Shown one piece after another: positions 38,313 through 46,980 of a DNA stretch of 64,000 bases; the stretch's first letter is position 1, and each line of letters starts with the position of its first letter. The translations under genes were made by a program, and so were the position numbers. Below the pieces are notes generated by a model. The model saw only the letters and a program-made list of their open reading frames with translations, was not told the DNA's origin and made no database searches. The stretch is taken from contig DASYYB010000029.1 in assembly GCA_035934235.1 (NCBI GenBank), positions 1 to 64,000 on the forward strand. The letters are read 5' to 3'. This DNA comes from REEB95 sp035934235 (GTDB lineage Bacteria > Pseudomonadota > Alphaproteobacteria > ATCC43930 > CGMCC-115725).

Positions 38313-39710
38313 TCAGTTGCCGGTTTGCAGGCGTTCGACCAGCTCGCGCACGGTCGGAATGAAGCCGTTGGAATAGAACGGATCAGCCGCGAAGCGATAG
38401 GCGTTATGGCCGGAGAACATCAGCTGGAATTCGACGTCCTCGCTGTGGGCGATGTTCTGCAGCGTTTTCTGGATGCAGAAGCTGCGCGGATCGGCCTTCT
38501 TGCCCGTGGTGCCTTCCTCGTTCTGCGCCCAATTGGAAAACAAACAGGCCGAAAGACAGCCCATGCAGCTGATCTGGTCGTTGCGGATCTCGAACGCCTT
38601 GGGCGGCGTGACGAAAATCAGGGTCGAATCGGGCGTCCGCAACGCCTCGGTGAAGCCCTGGGTGATCCAGGCGAGGGCGCGCTCGCGATCGTGCGGCGTG
38701 ACGTAGACGATGCGCTTGCGCGCGCCGATTTCGAGCGTCGCCAGGTGGTCGCCGACCGCCTCGACCGAATAGGGAATCTGACGCTCTGAGCGCGCTTCGA
38801 GCTCGGCAAGGAAATTGTTGCGCACGGCCGACGAGTAAAACCCGGTCGGGCTGAAACGCTGGAGCCGGATGTCACCATCCTTGAGCGTCAACAGCTTGTG
38901 CTTCCAGGCGTCCGAAATCGGGCTTTCCTTGGTGAGCAGCGGCCGGGTTCCGAACTGAAAAGCGATCGGGCCGAGATCGGGATTGTCGATCCAATCCTCC
39001 CATTCGCTCAGGCACCAGACGCCGCCGGCCATGATGATCGGAACGTCGCCGAGGCCGAATTCGCGCATCATCTGGCGCAACTCGTAGACGCGCGGGAAGG
39101 GCGGCTCTGGCCGTTCCGGATCTTCGCTATTGGTGATGCCGTTGTGGCCGCCGGCGAGCCACGGATCTTCGTAGACCACCGCACCCAGCCAATCGCGGAA
39201 CTTGTGATAGGCGCGCTTCCACAACGCGCGGAACGCCCGCGCCGACGAGACGATCGGATAGTAATGGACGCCGTAGCGCGCGCAGATCTCGGCGATGCGA
39301 TAGGGCATGCCGGCGCCGCAGGTGACGCCGTTGACGAGACCCTTGGCGCCGTCGAGGACGCCGCGGAGGATGCGCTCGGCGGCGGCCATCTCCCACAGGA
39401 TGTTCATGTGCAGGCGGCCTTGGCCCGAAGACCGCTCGTAAGCGACGCGGGCCTGGTGGATGCCGCCGGCGATGGCGTAGAGCACCAGCTCTTCGTGGCG
39501 CTCGCGCCGCGTCTTGCCGTGATAAATCTGGGCGATGGTGCGGCCGTTCGGATCCTTCGAATCGGCGTTGACGCCGGAGAAAGTGCCGACGCCGCCCGAG
39601 CGCGCCCAGGCGCCCGAACTTTCGCCGTTCGAAATCGAGATGCCCTTGCCGCCTTCGACCAGTGGCAGGACTTCGCGACCCGACATCAGCAGCGCATTGA
39701 GCGCTTTCAC
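38313..39710 (-). CDS. Nitronate monooxygenase-like flavoprotein with C-terminal cysteine motif
   Basis: A TIM-barrel flavoprotein of 465 residues related to 2-nitropropane dioxygenase / nitronate monooxygenase: VNGVTCGAGMPYRIAEICAR, IVSSARAFRALWKRA, VPIIMAGGVWCLSEWEDWI and GPIAFQFGTRPLLTKESP. It is roughly 100-130 residues longer than the usual enzymes. Near the C-terminus it has C382-x2-C385-x3-C389-x22-C412, resembling the [4Fe-4S] motif of the dienoyl-CoA reductase/old yellow enzyme branch. I therefore suspect an Fe-S cluster. It is encoded 77 bases downstream of pnp on the same strand. Actual substrate unknown. Confidence 0.85.
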   Translation of the reverse strand: MKALNALLMSGREVLPLVEGGKGISISNGESSGAWARSGGVGTFSGVNADSKDPNGRTIAQIYHGKTRRERHEELVLYAIAGGIHQARVAYERSSGQGRLHMNILWEMAAAERILRGVLDGAKGLVNGVTCGAGMPYRIAEICARYGVHYYPIVSSARAFRALWKRAYHKFRDWLGAVVYEDPWLAGGHNGITNSEDPERPEPPFPRVYELRQMMREFGLGDVPIIMAGGVWCLSEWEDWIDNPDLGPIAFQFGTRPLLTKESPISDAWKHKLLTLKDGDIRLQRFSPTGFYSSAVRNNFLAELEARSERQIPYSVEAVGDHLATLEIGARKRIVYVTPHDRERALAWITQGFTEALRTPDSTLIFVTPPKAFEIRNDQISCMGCLSACLFSNWAQNEEGTTGKKADPRSFCIQKTLQNIAHSEDVEFQLMFSGHNAYRFAADPFYSNGFIPTVRELVERLQTGN

Positions 39711-39787
39711 GCGTTTTCCCTCTCTACCATCGCGCCTGTCCCTTCGCCTATCTGGGGCCGCACGGTGTGACGATCAACCCGGACCGA

Positions 39788-41944
39788 TCACTCGGCCGGC
39801 GTGGCTTTGGCCGGGTCGCGCTGACGGCGCTCGTCGGCCAACTTAGCGCCGATGTCCTCACCGGTCGCCTGGTCGACTTGTTTCATCGACAGCTTGACCT
39901 TGCCGCGGTCGTCAAAACCCAGCACTTTCACCTTCACCTGGTCGCCGACCTTGACGACGTCGGTGACCTTGCCGACGCGATGCGGCGCCAGCTCGCTGAT
40001 GTGGACGAGGCCGTCCTTGGCGCCGAGGAAGTTCACGAAGGCGCCGAAGTCCATCGCCTTCACCACCTTGCCCGAATAGATCACGCCGACTTCGGGTTCG
40101 GCGACGATGCCCTTGATCCAATCGATCGCCGCTTTCGACGCATCGGCGTCGACCGCCGCGACCTTGATGGTGCCGTCGTCCTCGATGTCGATCTTGGCGC
40201 CAGTGACCTCGCAGATCTCGCGGATCACCTTGCCGCCGGAGCCGATGACTTCGCGGATCTTGTCCTTCGGGATGCTGATCGTGGTGATGCGCGGCGCGTT
40301 CTGGTTAACGCCTTCGCGCGCATGGTCGAGCGCCCGGCTCATCTCGCCCAGAATGTGCATGCGGCCGTCGCGCGCCTGCGCGAGCGCGACTCGCATGATC
40401 TCCTCGGTGATCGAGGTGATCTTGATGTCCATCTGCAACGCGGTGACGCCCTGTTCGGTGCCGGCGACCTTGAAGTCCATGTCGCCCAGATGATCCTCGT
40501 CGCCAAGGATGTCCGACAACACGGCGTAGCCGCTCGCTTCCTTGATCAGGCCCATGGCGATACCGGCGACCGGCCGCTTCAGGGGCACACCGGCGTCCAT
40601 CAGCGATAGCGATGCGCCGCAGACCGACGCCATCGACGACGAGCCGTTCGACTCGGTGATCTCCGACACGACGCGGATGGTGTAGGGAAAGCTTTCGGCA
40701 GTCGGCAACAGCGGATGCACGGCGCGCCAGGCGAGCTTGCCGTGGCCGATTTCGCGCCGACCCGGCGAACCCATGCGCTTGGCTTCGCCCGTCGAATAGG
40801 GCGGGAAATTGTAGTGCAGCATGAAGTTCTGGCGGAACTCGCCTTCGAGCGCGTCGATGATCTGCTCGTCCTCGCCGGTGCCGAGCGTGGTCACCGCCAG
40901 CGACTGCGTTTCGCCGCGGGTGAACAGCGCCGAGCCATGCGCGCGCGGCAGCACGCCCACTTCGACCGAAATCGGCCGAATCGACCGCGTATCGCGGCCG
41001 TCGATGCGCGGCTGACCCTTGAGAATGGCGCCGCGCACGATGTCGGCCTCGAGCGACTTGAACACTTTGCCGGCGAGTGAGCGTTCGGTCTCGTCGGGGA
41101 AGAGATCGACGAGCTTGGTGCGCGCTGCGTCGAGCATGTTCGCGCGCGTTTGCTTCTGCCGTTCGGCATAGGCCGCGCCGATCTCGCCGGAAACCGCCGG
41201 CGCCAACTTCCCTTCGATTGTCTTCTTCTGCGCGTTGACATCGGGCAGCGGCCACGGTTCTTTCGCCGCCGATTCGGCGAGCTCGATGATCGCGTCGATC
41301 ACCGGTTGGAAGCTCTTATGGCCGAACATCACCGCGCCGAGCATGACGTCTTCGGACAGCTCCTTGGCCTCGGATTCGACCATCAGCACGCCTTCCCGGG
41401 TGCCGGCGACGATGAGATCGAGCGCCGAATTCTTGACGTCGTCGACCTTTGGATTGAGGACGTATTGGCCGTCGATATAGCCGACCCGCGCACCGCCGAT
41501 CGGCCCCATGAATGGAATACCGGACAAGGTCAGCGCCGCCGACGTGCCGATCAGCGCCACGATGTCGGGATCGTTTTCCAAATCGTGCGACAGGACGGTG
41601 CAGATGAGCTGCACTTCGTTGAGGAAGCCGGGCGCGAACAACGGCCGGATCGGGCGGTCGATCAGCCGCGAGGTCAGCACCTCTTTCTCGGACGGACGGC
41701 CTTCACGCTTGAAGAAGCCGCCTGGAATCTTGCCGGCAGCGAAGGTCTTTTCCTGGTAATTGACGGTCAGCGGAAAGAAATCCTGTCCCGGCTTGACCTG
41801 TCGGGCGCCGACGGCGGTGCACAGCACCGAGGTTTCGCCGTAGGTTGCGAGCACGGCGCCATCCGCCTGCCGCGCGATCCGGCCGGTTTCGAGCACGAGG
41901 CGGCGACCGCCCCAGTTAAGCTCCTTGCGATACACGTCGAACAT
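39788..41944 (-). CDS. pnp: Polyribonucleotide nucleotidyltransferase
   Basis: 3'-5' phosphorolytic exoribonuclease of 718 residues, part of the RNA degradosome. It starts MFDVYRKELNWGGRRLVLET. Two RNase PH domains are visible (first LLCTAVGARQVKPGQDFFPL-like region near residue 40; second with GRREIGHGKLAWRAVHPLLP and MASVCGASLSLMDAGVPL), then a KH domain (IREVIGSGGKVIREICEVTG) and an S1 domain (GVIYSGKVVKAMDFGAFVNF). A purine-rich AGAGAGAGAGACC lies before the ATG. It follows rpsO with a structured 135-base leader. Confidence 0.97.
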   Translation of the reverse strand: MFDVYRKELNWGGRRLVLETGRIARQADGAVLATYGETSVLCTAVGARQVKPGQDFFPLTVNYQEKTFAAGKIPGGFFKREGRPSEKEVLTSRLIDRPIRPLFAPGFLNEVQLICTVLSHDLENDPDIVALIGTSAALTLSGIPFMGPIGGARVGYIDGQYVLNPKVDDVKNSALDLIVAGTREGVLMVESEAKELSEDVMLGAVMFGHKSFQPVIDAIIELAESAAKEPWPLPDVNAQKKTIEGKLAPAVSGEIGAAYAERQKQTRANMLDAARTKLVDLFPDETERSLAGKVFKSLEADIVRGAILKGQPRIDGRDTRSIRPISVEVGVLPRAHGSALFTRGETQSLAVTTLGTGEDEQIIDALEGEFRQNFMLHYNFPPYSTGEAKRMGSPGRREIGHGKLAWRAVHPLLPTAESFPYTIRVVSEITESNGSSSMASVCGASLSLMDAGVPLKRPVAGIAMGLIKEASGYAVLSDILGDEDHLGDMDFKVAGTEQGVTALQMDIKITSITEEIMRVALAQARDGRMHILGEMSRALDHAREGVNQNAPRITTISIPKDKIREVIGSGGKVIREICEVTGAKIDIEDDGTIKVAAVDADASKAAIDWIKGIVAEPEVGVIYSGKVVKAMDFGAFVNFLGAKDGLVHISELAPHRVGKVTDVVKVGDQVKVKVLGFDDRGKVKLSMKQVDQATGEDIGAKLADERRQRDPAKATPAE

Positions 41945-42000
41945 TGTCGGTCTCTCTCTCTTCTGTCTCTCTGGTGAAATCAATGGCAACGGGCGGCGCG

Positions 42001-42069
42001 CGATGGAAACCCATCGCCGCGGCCTCGCCCGTGCGTTGTGTCGTCAAGGCCGGCACCGGCCGGCCGGTG
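42001..42069 (-). promoter_or_regulatory. Structured leader of pnp with two stem-loops
   Basis: CGATGG at 42001-42006 and CCATCG at 42011-42016 form a stem with a 4-base loop, extended by one more pair. CACCGGCC at 42054-42061 and GGCCGGTG at 42062-42069 form a perfect 16-bp palindrome. Both lie between rpsO and pnp. In Escherichia coli the same interval is a double-stranded RNase III target used in pnp autoregulation, so a similar role is possible here. Confidence 0.4.
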
Positions 42070-42079
42070 GACCGCGGCC

Positions 42080-42349
42080 TCAGCGGCGCAGCCCCAAGCG
42101 GTCGATTAGCGCTTCGTAGCGCGCGGCATCGACGCGCTTTAGATAATCGAGCAGGCTGCGGCGCTGACCCACCATGACCAGCAGGCCGCGGCGCGAATGA
42201 AAATCCTTGGTGTGGGTCGCCAGGTGCTCGGTGAGCTTCTGGATGCGTTCGCTGAGAATCGCGACTTGAACCTCGGGCGAACCGGTGTCGCCTTCTTTGC
42301 GCGCATATTCGGAGACGAGCTCCTGCTTGCGCGCTACGCTAATCGACAT
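42080..42349 (-). CDS. rpsO: 30S ribosomal protein S15
   Basis: A protein of 89 residues, the standard S15 length, starting MSISVARKQELVSEYARKEG. Family segments are GDTGSPEVQVAILSERIQKL, LATHTKDFHSRRGLLVMVG and RRSLLDYLKRVDAARYEALI. It binds the 16S rRNA central domain early in 30S assembly. It lies 20 bases after truB and precedes pnp, the same order as in many proteobacteria. Confidence 0.97.
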   Translation of the reverse strand: MSISVARKQELVSEYARKEGDTGSPEVQVAILSERIQKLTEHLATHTKDFHSRRGLLVMVGQRRSLLDYLKRVDAARYEALIDRLGLRR

Positions 42350-42369
42350 CGGGAATGTCTCCTTCGAAT

Positions 42370-43296
42370 TCAGATGTTCAGCACGCGTAGGGGGCGAATT
42401 CCCCCGGCCGCGACTTCGGCGAGCGCCACCAGCTTGCCGCCCGACGTTGCACAGACCTTCGCGCCGTTGCCGATTTGTGAAAGGCACGCCCAATCTTGCG
42501 CGCGCAACGGCGTCACGGCCTGGCCGCAACGCAGGGCTTTCGCCTGGTCCTCCGTCAGGGCGAGCGCCGGGATGTCGTCCAGCGCCGTCTCGAGCGGAAG
42601 CAAATGCCCGGAAGCGGCCGGACTATGCCCGAGGACCGCCAAATTATCCAGGGAAATCGCCTGTTTAAGGGTAAAACGGCCGACCGCCAGCCGCCGCAAA
42701 TCGGCAACAAAACCGCGGGTTTCCAGCGCCTCGCCGAGATCGCGGGCGAGGCTGCGAACATAGGTGCCGGGCCCGACCTCGGCCTCGAAGACGGCGTGGT
42801 CGTTGTCCGGAATCGCCACCAGCTCGAGGCGGTGGACCTCGACCGGGCGGGCGGCCAGGCCGATCGCCGCGCCGGCGCGCGCAAGGGCATAGGCGCGTCG
42901 TCCGGCAACCTTGATCGCCGAAAAATCGGGCGGCCGTTGGCTGATCGTGCCGGTAAAGCGCGGCAAGACCGCCCGGATATCCGCGGCGCCCGGCCGCTGC
43001 GCGCTGGTCGCGATCACGTCGCCTTCGGCGTCGTCGGTGGTGCGCGCCTCGCCCCAAACGACGGTGAAACGGTAGAGCTTCCGATCCGCGACGATAAAGG
43101 GCACGGTCTTGGTGGCTTCGCCGAGGGCGATCGGCAGCACGCCGGTCGCCAACGGGTCGAGGGTGCCGGCATGGCCGGCCTTGTCGGCGCCGAACGCGTG
43201 TTTGACCGCAGCGACGGCGCGCGCCGAGGTCAGGCCCAGCGGCTTGTCGAGAACGATCCAGCCATGGACACGCGCGGCAGCGGCTTTAGCCGGCAT
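42370..43296 (-). CDS. truB: tRNA pseudouridine(55) synthase
   Basis: A protein of 308 residues that makes pseudouridine at position 55 of tRNA. The catalytic aspartate is in KAGHAGTLDPLATGVLPIAL, near residue 47, and GWIVLDKPLGLTSARAV is the conserved N-terminal motif. Later segments are QRPPDFSAIKVAGRRAYALA and GPGTYVRSLARDLGEAL. The ATG at 43296 overlaps the 3' end of rbfA by 11 bases, indicating coupling. A C-terminal domain of about 60 residues follows the catalytic core. Confidence 0.95.
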   Translation of the reverse strand: MPAKAAAARVHGWIVLDKPLGLTSARAVAAVKHAFGADKAGHAGTLDPLATGVLPIALGEATKTVPFIVADRKLYRFTVVWGEARTTDDAEGDVIATSAQRPGAADIRAVLPRFTGTISQRPPDFSAIKVAGRRAYALARAGAAIGLAARPVEVHRLELVAIPDNDHAVFEAEVGPGTYVRSLARDLGEALETRGFVADLRRLAVGRFTLKQAISLDNLAVLGHSPAASGHLLPLETALDDIPALALTEDQAKALRCGQAVTPLRAQDWACLSQIGNGAKVCATSGGKLVALAEVAAGGIRPLRVLNI

Positions 43297-43696
43297 CGTC
43301 GGTGTTCTTGCGCGCCGGTTTGGCCGGGTCGAGATCGCGCGCGACCTCCGGTCGCCGCAGCAGCGCGTCGATATGGCTCGCATGCTCGAACGACGTGTCG
43401 AGCGCGAAGTGCAGCGCCGGCGCATAGCGCAGCTTGACCGTCCGGGCGAGTTCGCGGCGCAAATACCCTTCGGCGCGCTTGAGGCCGGCCATGACTTCCG
43501 CGGCGTGGCTGCCGCCCAACGGCGCGACGAAGGCGGTGGCGTTCTTGAGATCGGGTGAAACCCGGACTTCGGTGACGGTCAGCGCGACCTCGGCCAAGGC
43601 CGGATCGTGCAACCCACGCTCTAAGATGCGGGCCAGCGCGTGACGCATCTCCTCGCCAACGCGCAACGCCCGTGGACTCTGCCCCGATTTCGCCAT
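43286..43696 (-). CDS. rbfA: 30S ribosome-binding factor A
   Basis: A KH-fold ribosome maturation factor of 136 residues that binds the 30S subunit during 16S 5'-end processing. Family segments are PRALRVGEEMRHALARIL, DPALAEVALTVTEVRVSPDL and KLRYAPALHFALDTSFEHA. The C-terminus is extended and charged (ARDLDPAKPARKNTDDAG). It lies 28 bases after infB and overlaps truB by 11 bases. Confidence 0.95.
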   Translation of the reverse strand: MAKSGQSPRALRVGEEMRHALARILERGLHDPALAEVALTVTEVRVSPDLKNATAFVAPLGGSHAAEVMAGLKRAEGYLRRELARTVKLRYAPALHFALDTSFEHASHIDALLRRPEVARDLDPAKPARKNTDDAG

Positions 43697-43724
43697 CGCG
43701 ATCCTCGCGATCGCCGACGCACCA

Positions 43725-46307
43725 CTAGAGGGCGCGGGCGACCTCTTCGACCTCGAAGCACTCGATAACGTCGCCCTTCTCGACGTTCTCGTAGTTCTCG
43801 AAGGCCATGCCGCATTCGGTGCCCTCGCGCACTTCGCGAACCTCGTCCTTGAAGCGCTTCAAGGTCTTCAGGCTGCCTTCGTGGATGACGACGTTGTCGC
43901 GCAACAACCGAACCTTGGCGCCACGCCGCACCAGGCCCTCGGTGATCATGCAGCCGGCCACCTTGCCGACCTTGCTGATGTTGAAGACTTCACGAATCTC
44001 GGCGTTGCCGAGGAAGCGCTCGCGCCGCGTCGGCGCCAGCAAGCCCGACAGGGCGCCTTTCATGTCCTCGATCACCTCGTAGATGATCGAGTAGTAGCGA
44101 ATCTCGACGCCGTCGCGCCGCGCCAGATCGCGCGCCTGCGGATTGGCGCGGACGTTGAAGCCGATGATCACGGCGTTGGACGCTTTGGCGAGGATCACGT
44201 CGCTTTCGTTGATGCCGCCGACCGCGGCGTGCAGCACGCGCACCGCGACCTCTTGCGTGCCGAGGCCCTTGAGCGAGGCATTGATCGCTTCGAGCGAGCC
44301 CTGCACGTCGGATTTGACCACGACCGCGAGTTCCTTGGCCGTGCCGGCTGCAATCTGCGAGAACATTTGCTCGAGCGTGCCACGGCCCGCGGCCGCGGCG
44401 GCCTTCTGGCGACGCAGCCGCTGCCGATATTCGGTGATGTCGCGTGCCTTGGCTTCGCTGTCGACGACGATGAAATCGTCACCGGCGAGCGGCGTGCCAT
44501 TGAGGCCCAGCACCTCGACCGGCGTCGCCGGGCTGGCGGAATTCACGGTCTGGCCGCGATCGTCGATCAAGGCGCGCACGCGGCCCCATTCGCTGCCGGC
44601 GACGAAGATGTCGCCGGTCTTGAGCGTGCCGCGCTTGATCAGAACGGTCGCCACCGAGCCGCGGCCGCGTTCGAGCTTGGCCTCGATCACGCTGCCTTCG
44701 GCCGGACGATCGGGATTGGCCTTGAGGTCGAGCACTTCGGCTTGCAGCAGAATGACTTCTTCGAGCTTTTCGAGATTGATCCTCTTGGTCGCCGAGACCT
44801 CGACGTCCATCACATCGCCGCCCAGATGCTCAAGCACGACTTCGTGCTGCAGCAGGTCCTGGCGCACGCGCTCGGCCTTGGCGTCCGGCTTGTCGACCTT
44901 GTTGATGGCGACGATCATCGGCACCTTGGCTTCGCGGGCGTGCCGGATGGCCTCGACCGTTTGCTCCTTGATGCCGTCGTCGGCTGCGACGACCAGCACG
45001 ACGATGTCGGTGATCTGCGCGCCGCGCGCGCGCATCGCCGTGAACGCCTGGTGGCCGGGTGTGTCGATGAAGGTGATACGCTGGCCGTTCTTGAGCGCCA
45101 CCTGATAGGCGCCGATATGCTGGGTGATGCCGCCGGCTTCGCCGGAGGCAACGTCGGTCGAACGGAGCGCGTCGAGCAGCGACGTCTTGCCGTGGTCGAC
45201 GTGACCCATCACCGTCACCACCGGCGGCCGCGGCCGGAGCGTTTCCGGCGCGTCGGATTCGCCGACCAGGCCAACTTCGACGTCGGCTTCGGAAACGCGG
45301 CGGACTTTGTGGCCGAATTCAGTGACGATGAGCTCGGCGGTGTCGGCGTCGATGTTCTGGGTGATGGTGGCCATCACGCCCATATCGAAAAGCTTCTTGA
45401 CCACCTTGGCGCCCTGTTCGGCCATGCGGTTGGCGAGCTCTTGCACCGTGATGGTCTCGGGGATCACGACTTCGCGCGCCTGCTTGACCTGCGCGTCCGT
45501 TTGCTGGAGCTGCTGGAGGCGCTGCTTCTCGCGTTCGCGCTGCCGGCGGAATTGCGACACGCTGCGCGTCCGTTCCTCGCCCTCCTCGTTGAGGGCGCGA
45601 GTGACGGTGAGCTTGCTACGCTGCTTCGGCTCGTCGCGGCGCGGCGCGATCACCGGGCGTTTGGCGCCCACGCCGGGACGCCGCGCGCGGCTGTCCTCTT
45701 CCTCTTCGACGATCTTGACCTTGCCGGCGGCCGACAGCGCGGCCACTTTGGCGGCGGCCGCGTCGCCGGCACGCTTGGCGACTTCGCGGCGCGAGATTTC
45801 CGCCGCCTGTTCAACCTTACGTTGTTCGGCGCGTTGCTCGTCGGCGTTGCGCGCCTCGACCTTGGGCGTCTCGGTCGGCCGCGGCGGCGGCACAGCGGGC
45901 CGGGCCTTGGCGAGTTCCTGTTCGCGTTCGATGGCGGCGCGCGCGTCGGCGGCGGCCTGCTCTTCGGCCTTGAGCGCGCCCTTGAGGGCGCGGGCGCGGC
46001 GGGCCGCTTCTTCTGGCGTCAGGCCGTGCGGCAGCACGACACCGCGGCGCGCCGGCGGCGGTGGAGCGGCCGGCGTGGCCGGCTTGGGCGTCTCCTTAGC
46101 GACCGCGGGAGCGGCTTCCGGACGTTCCGGCAGACCGGTTCCCGGCGCCGCACGCTTGCGACGGACTTCGACCTGCACGGTCTTGGAGCGGCCGTGCGGG
46201 AAGCTCTGCCGCACCGATCCGGTTTCGATCGGCTTGCGCAGTTCCAGTTTGCCGCTCGGGCGGCCGCCCAGGGTCAGCGGGCGTTTTTCGTCGCTGTTAT
46301 CAGCCAT
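43725..46307 (-). CDS. infB: Translation initiation factor IF-2
   Basis: A GTPase of 860 residues starting MADNSDEKRPLTLGGRPSGK. The N-terminal third (about 1-350) is low-complexity, rich in Ala, Arg, Glu and Pro, typical of alphaproteobacterial IF-2. The G domain shows GHVDHGKTSLLDALRS, DTPGHQAFTAMRARG and AINKVDKP. The C-terminal part with GCMITEGLVRRGAKVRLLRD and ENYENVEKGDVIECFEVEEV binds initiator fMet-tRNA. It overlaps the preceding YlxR-like gene by 8 bases. The long opposite-strand open frame over it is a composition artefact. Confidence 0.97.
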   Translation of the reverse strand: MADNSDEKRPLTLGGRPSGKLELRKPIETGSVRQSFPHGRSKTVQVEVRRKRAAPGTGLPERPEAAPAVAKETPKPATPAAPPPPARRGVVLPHGLTPEEAARRARALKGALKAEEQAAADARAAIEREQELAKARPAVPPPRPTETPKVEARNADEQRAEQRKVEQAAEISRREVAKRAGDAAAAKVAALSAAGKVKIVEEEEDSRARRPGVGAKRPVIAPRRDEPKQRSKLTVTRALNEEGEERTRSVSQFRRQREREKQRLQQLQQTDAQVKQAREVVIPETITVQELANRMAEQGAKVVKKLFDMGVMATITQNIDADTAELIVTEFGHKVRRVSEADVEVGLVGESDAPETLRPRPPVVTVMGHVDHGKTSLLDALRSTDVASGEAGGITQHIGAYQVALKNGQRITFIDTPGHQAFTAMRARGAQITDIVVLVVAADDGIKEQTVEAIRHAREAKVPMIVAINKVDKPDAKAERVRQDLLQHEVVLEHLGGDVMDVEVSATKRINLEKLEEVILLQAEVLDLKANPDRPAEGSVIEAKLERGRGSVATVLIKRGTLKTGDIFVAGSEWGRVRALIDDRGQTVNSASPATPVEVLGLNGTPLAGDDFIVVDSEAKARDITEYRQRLRRQKAAAAAGRGTLEQMFSQIAAGTAKELAVVVKSDVQGSLEAINASLKGLGTQEVAVRVLHAAVGGINESDVILAKASNAVIIGFNVRANPQARDLARRDGVEIRYYSIIYEVIEDMKGALSGLLAPTRRERFLGNAEIREVFNISKVGKVAGCMITEGLVRRGAKVRLLRDNVVIHEGSLKTLKRFKDEVREVREGTECGMAFENYENVEKGDVIECFEVEEVARAL

Positions 46308-46974
46308 TGCGCTCCAAAACCTTGATCTTCGTAGCGTCTTTTGCGCCGTCGCGGAAGCCTGCGAGACGAGCCTGTTCCGCCATGAAACTTTCGGCCAGCC
46401 GGCCCTTGCGCAGCGCCGCGTGGACGACATGATCGCGCGCGAAGGCCTGGCCGAGTTCGGCAGAGGTCAACCGATCCATCACCGGCAGTCCCGGCGCCAG
46501 CCGCGTGAGCTTGCCCCGACCATCCGCCGAACCGTCTGACGCTTCGACCAGCACGGCGACGCCGCCGTCGCGGGCGGCTTTGTCGACCTGGGTGAAGCCG
46601 GCGACTGCCTGGCCGGCACGTCGGGCCAGACCGAGGCATTCGATCGAACGCCGCACGAGCAGAGCCTCGACGCGATCGTCGAGGTCCGGTTCGGTCACGA
46701 CGTCCTGCTTCGCCGCGCGCGCGAAAAGCCGCTTGGCGATGGCGGTTTTCACGATATCGCGCGTCGGGGTCAGCCACAAACCGCGGCCCGGCAAGCGCCC
46801 GTCGACATCCGGCACGATGCGGCGCTCCGGATCGACGACAAAGCGCAGCAAGCTGCCGCGATCGTGGCTTTCGCCCGTCACCAGACAGCGGCGCAGCGCG
46901 TCGCCGTCATGCGCGCGATGTCGCGCGCCGGCACCCGGCGCCGTCCTCTGATCACGGGCGGGTAGTGCGGTCAT
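46300..46974 (-). CDS. YlxR (DUF448) / L7Ae-like fusion RNA-binding protein
   Basis: A protein of 224 residues between nusA and infB, as expected. Residues about 25-100 are the YlxR/DUF448 domain (CLVTGESHDRGSLLRFVVDP and GRLPGRGLWLTPTRD). The rest looks like an L7Ae-type domain (IECLGLARRAGQAVAGFTQV, DKAARDGGVAVLVEASD). Fusion of the two is common in alphaproteobacteria. Probable RNA binding in ribosome or antitermination complexes. It is 6 bases after nusA and overlaps infB by 8 bases. Confidence 0.9.
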   Translation of the reverse strand: MTALPARDQRTAPGAGARHRAHDGDALRRCLVTGESHDRGSLLRFVVDPERRIVPDVDGRLPGRGLWLTPTRDIVKTAIAKRLFARAAKQDVVTEPDLDDRVEALLVRRSIECLGLARRAGQAVAGFTQVDKAARDGGVAVLVEASDGSADGRGKLTRLAPGLPVMDRLTSAELGQAFARDHVVHAALRKGRLAESFMAEQARLAGFRDGAKDATKIKVLERNG

Positions 46975-46980
46975 CGTGCG

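Noticed and set aside
43881..46325. 814-residue open frame opposite infB
   Set aside because: It lies entirely inside infB on the other strand and is rich in repeated low-complexity residues; a coding-bias shadow.
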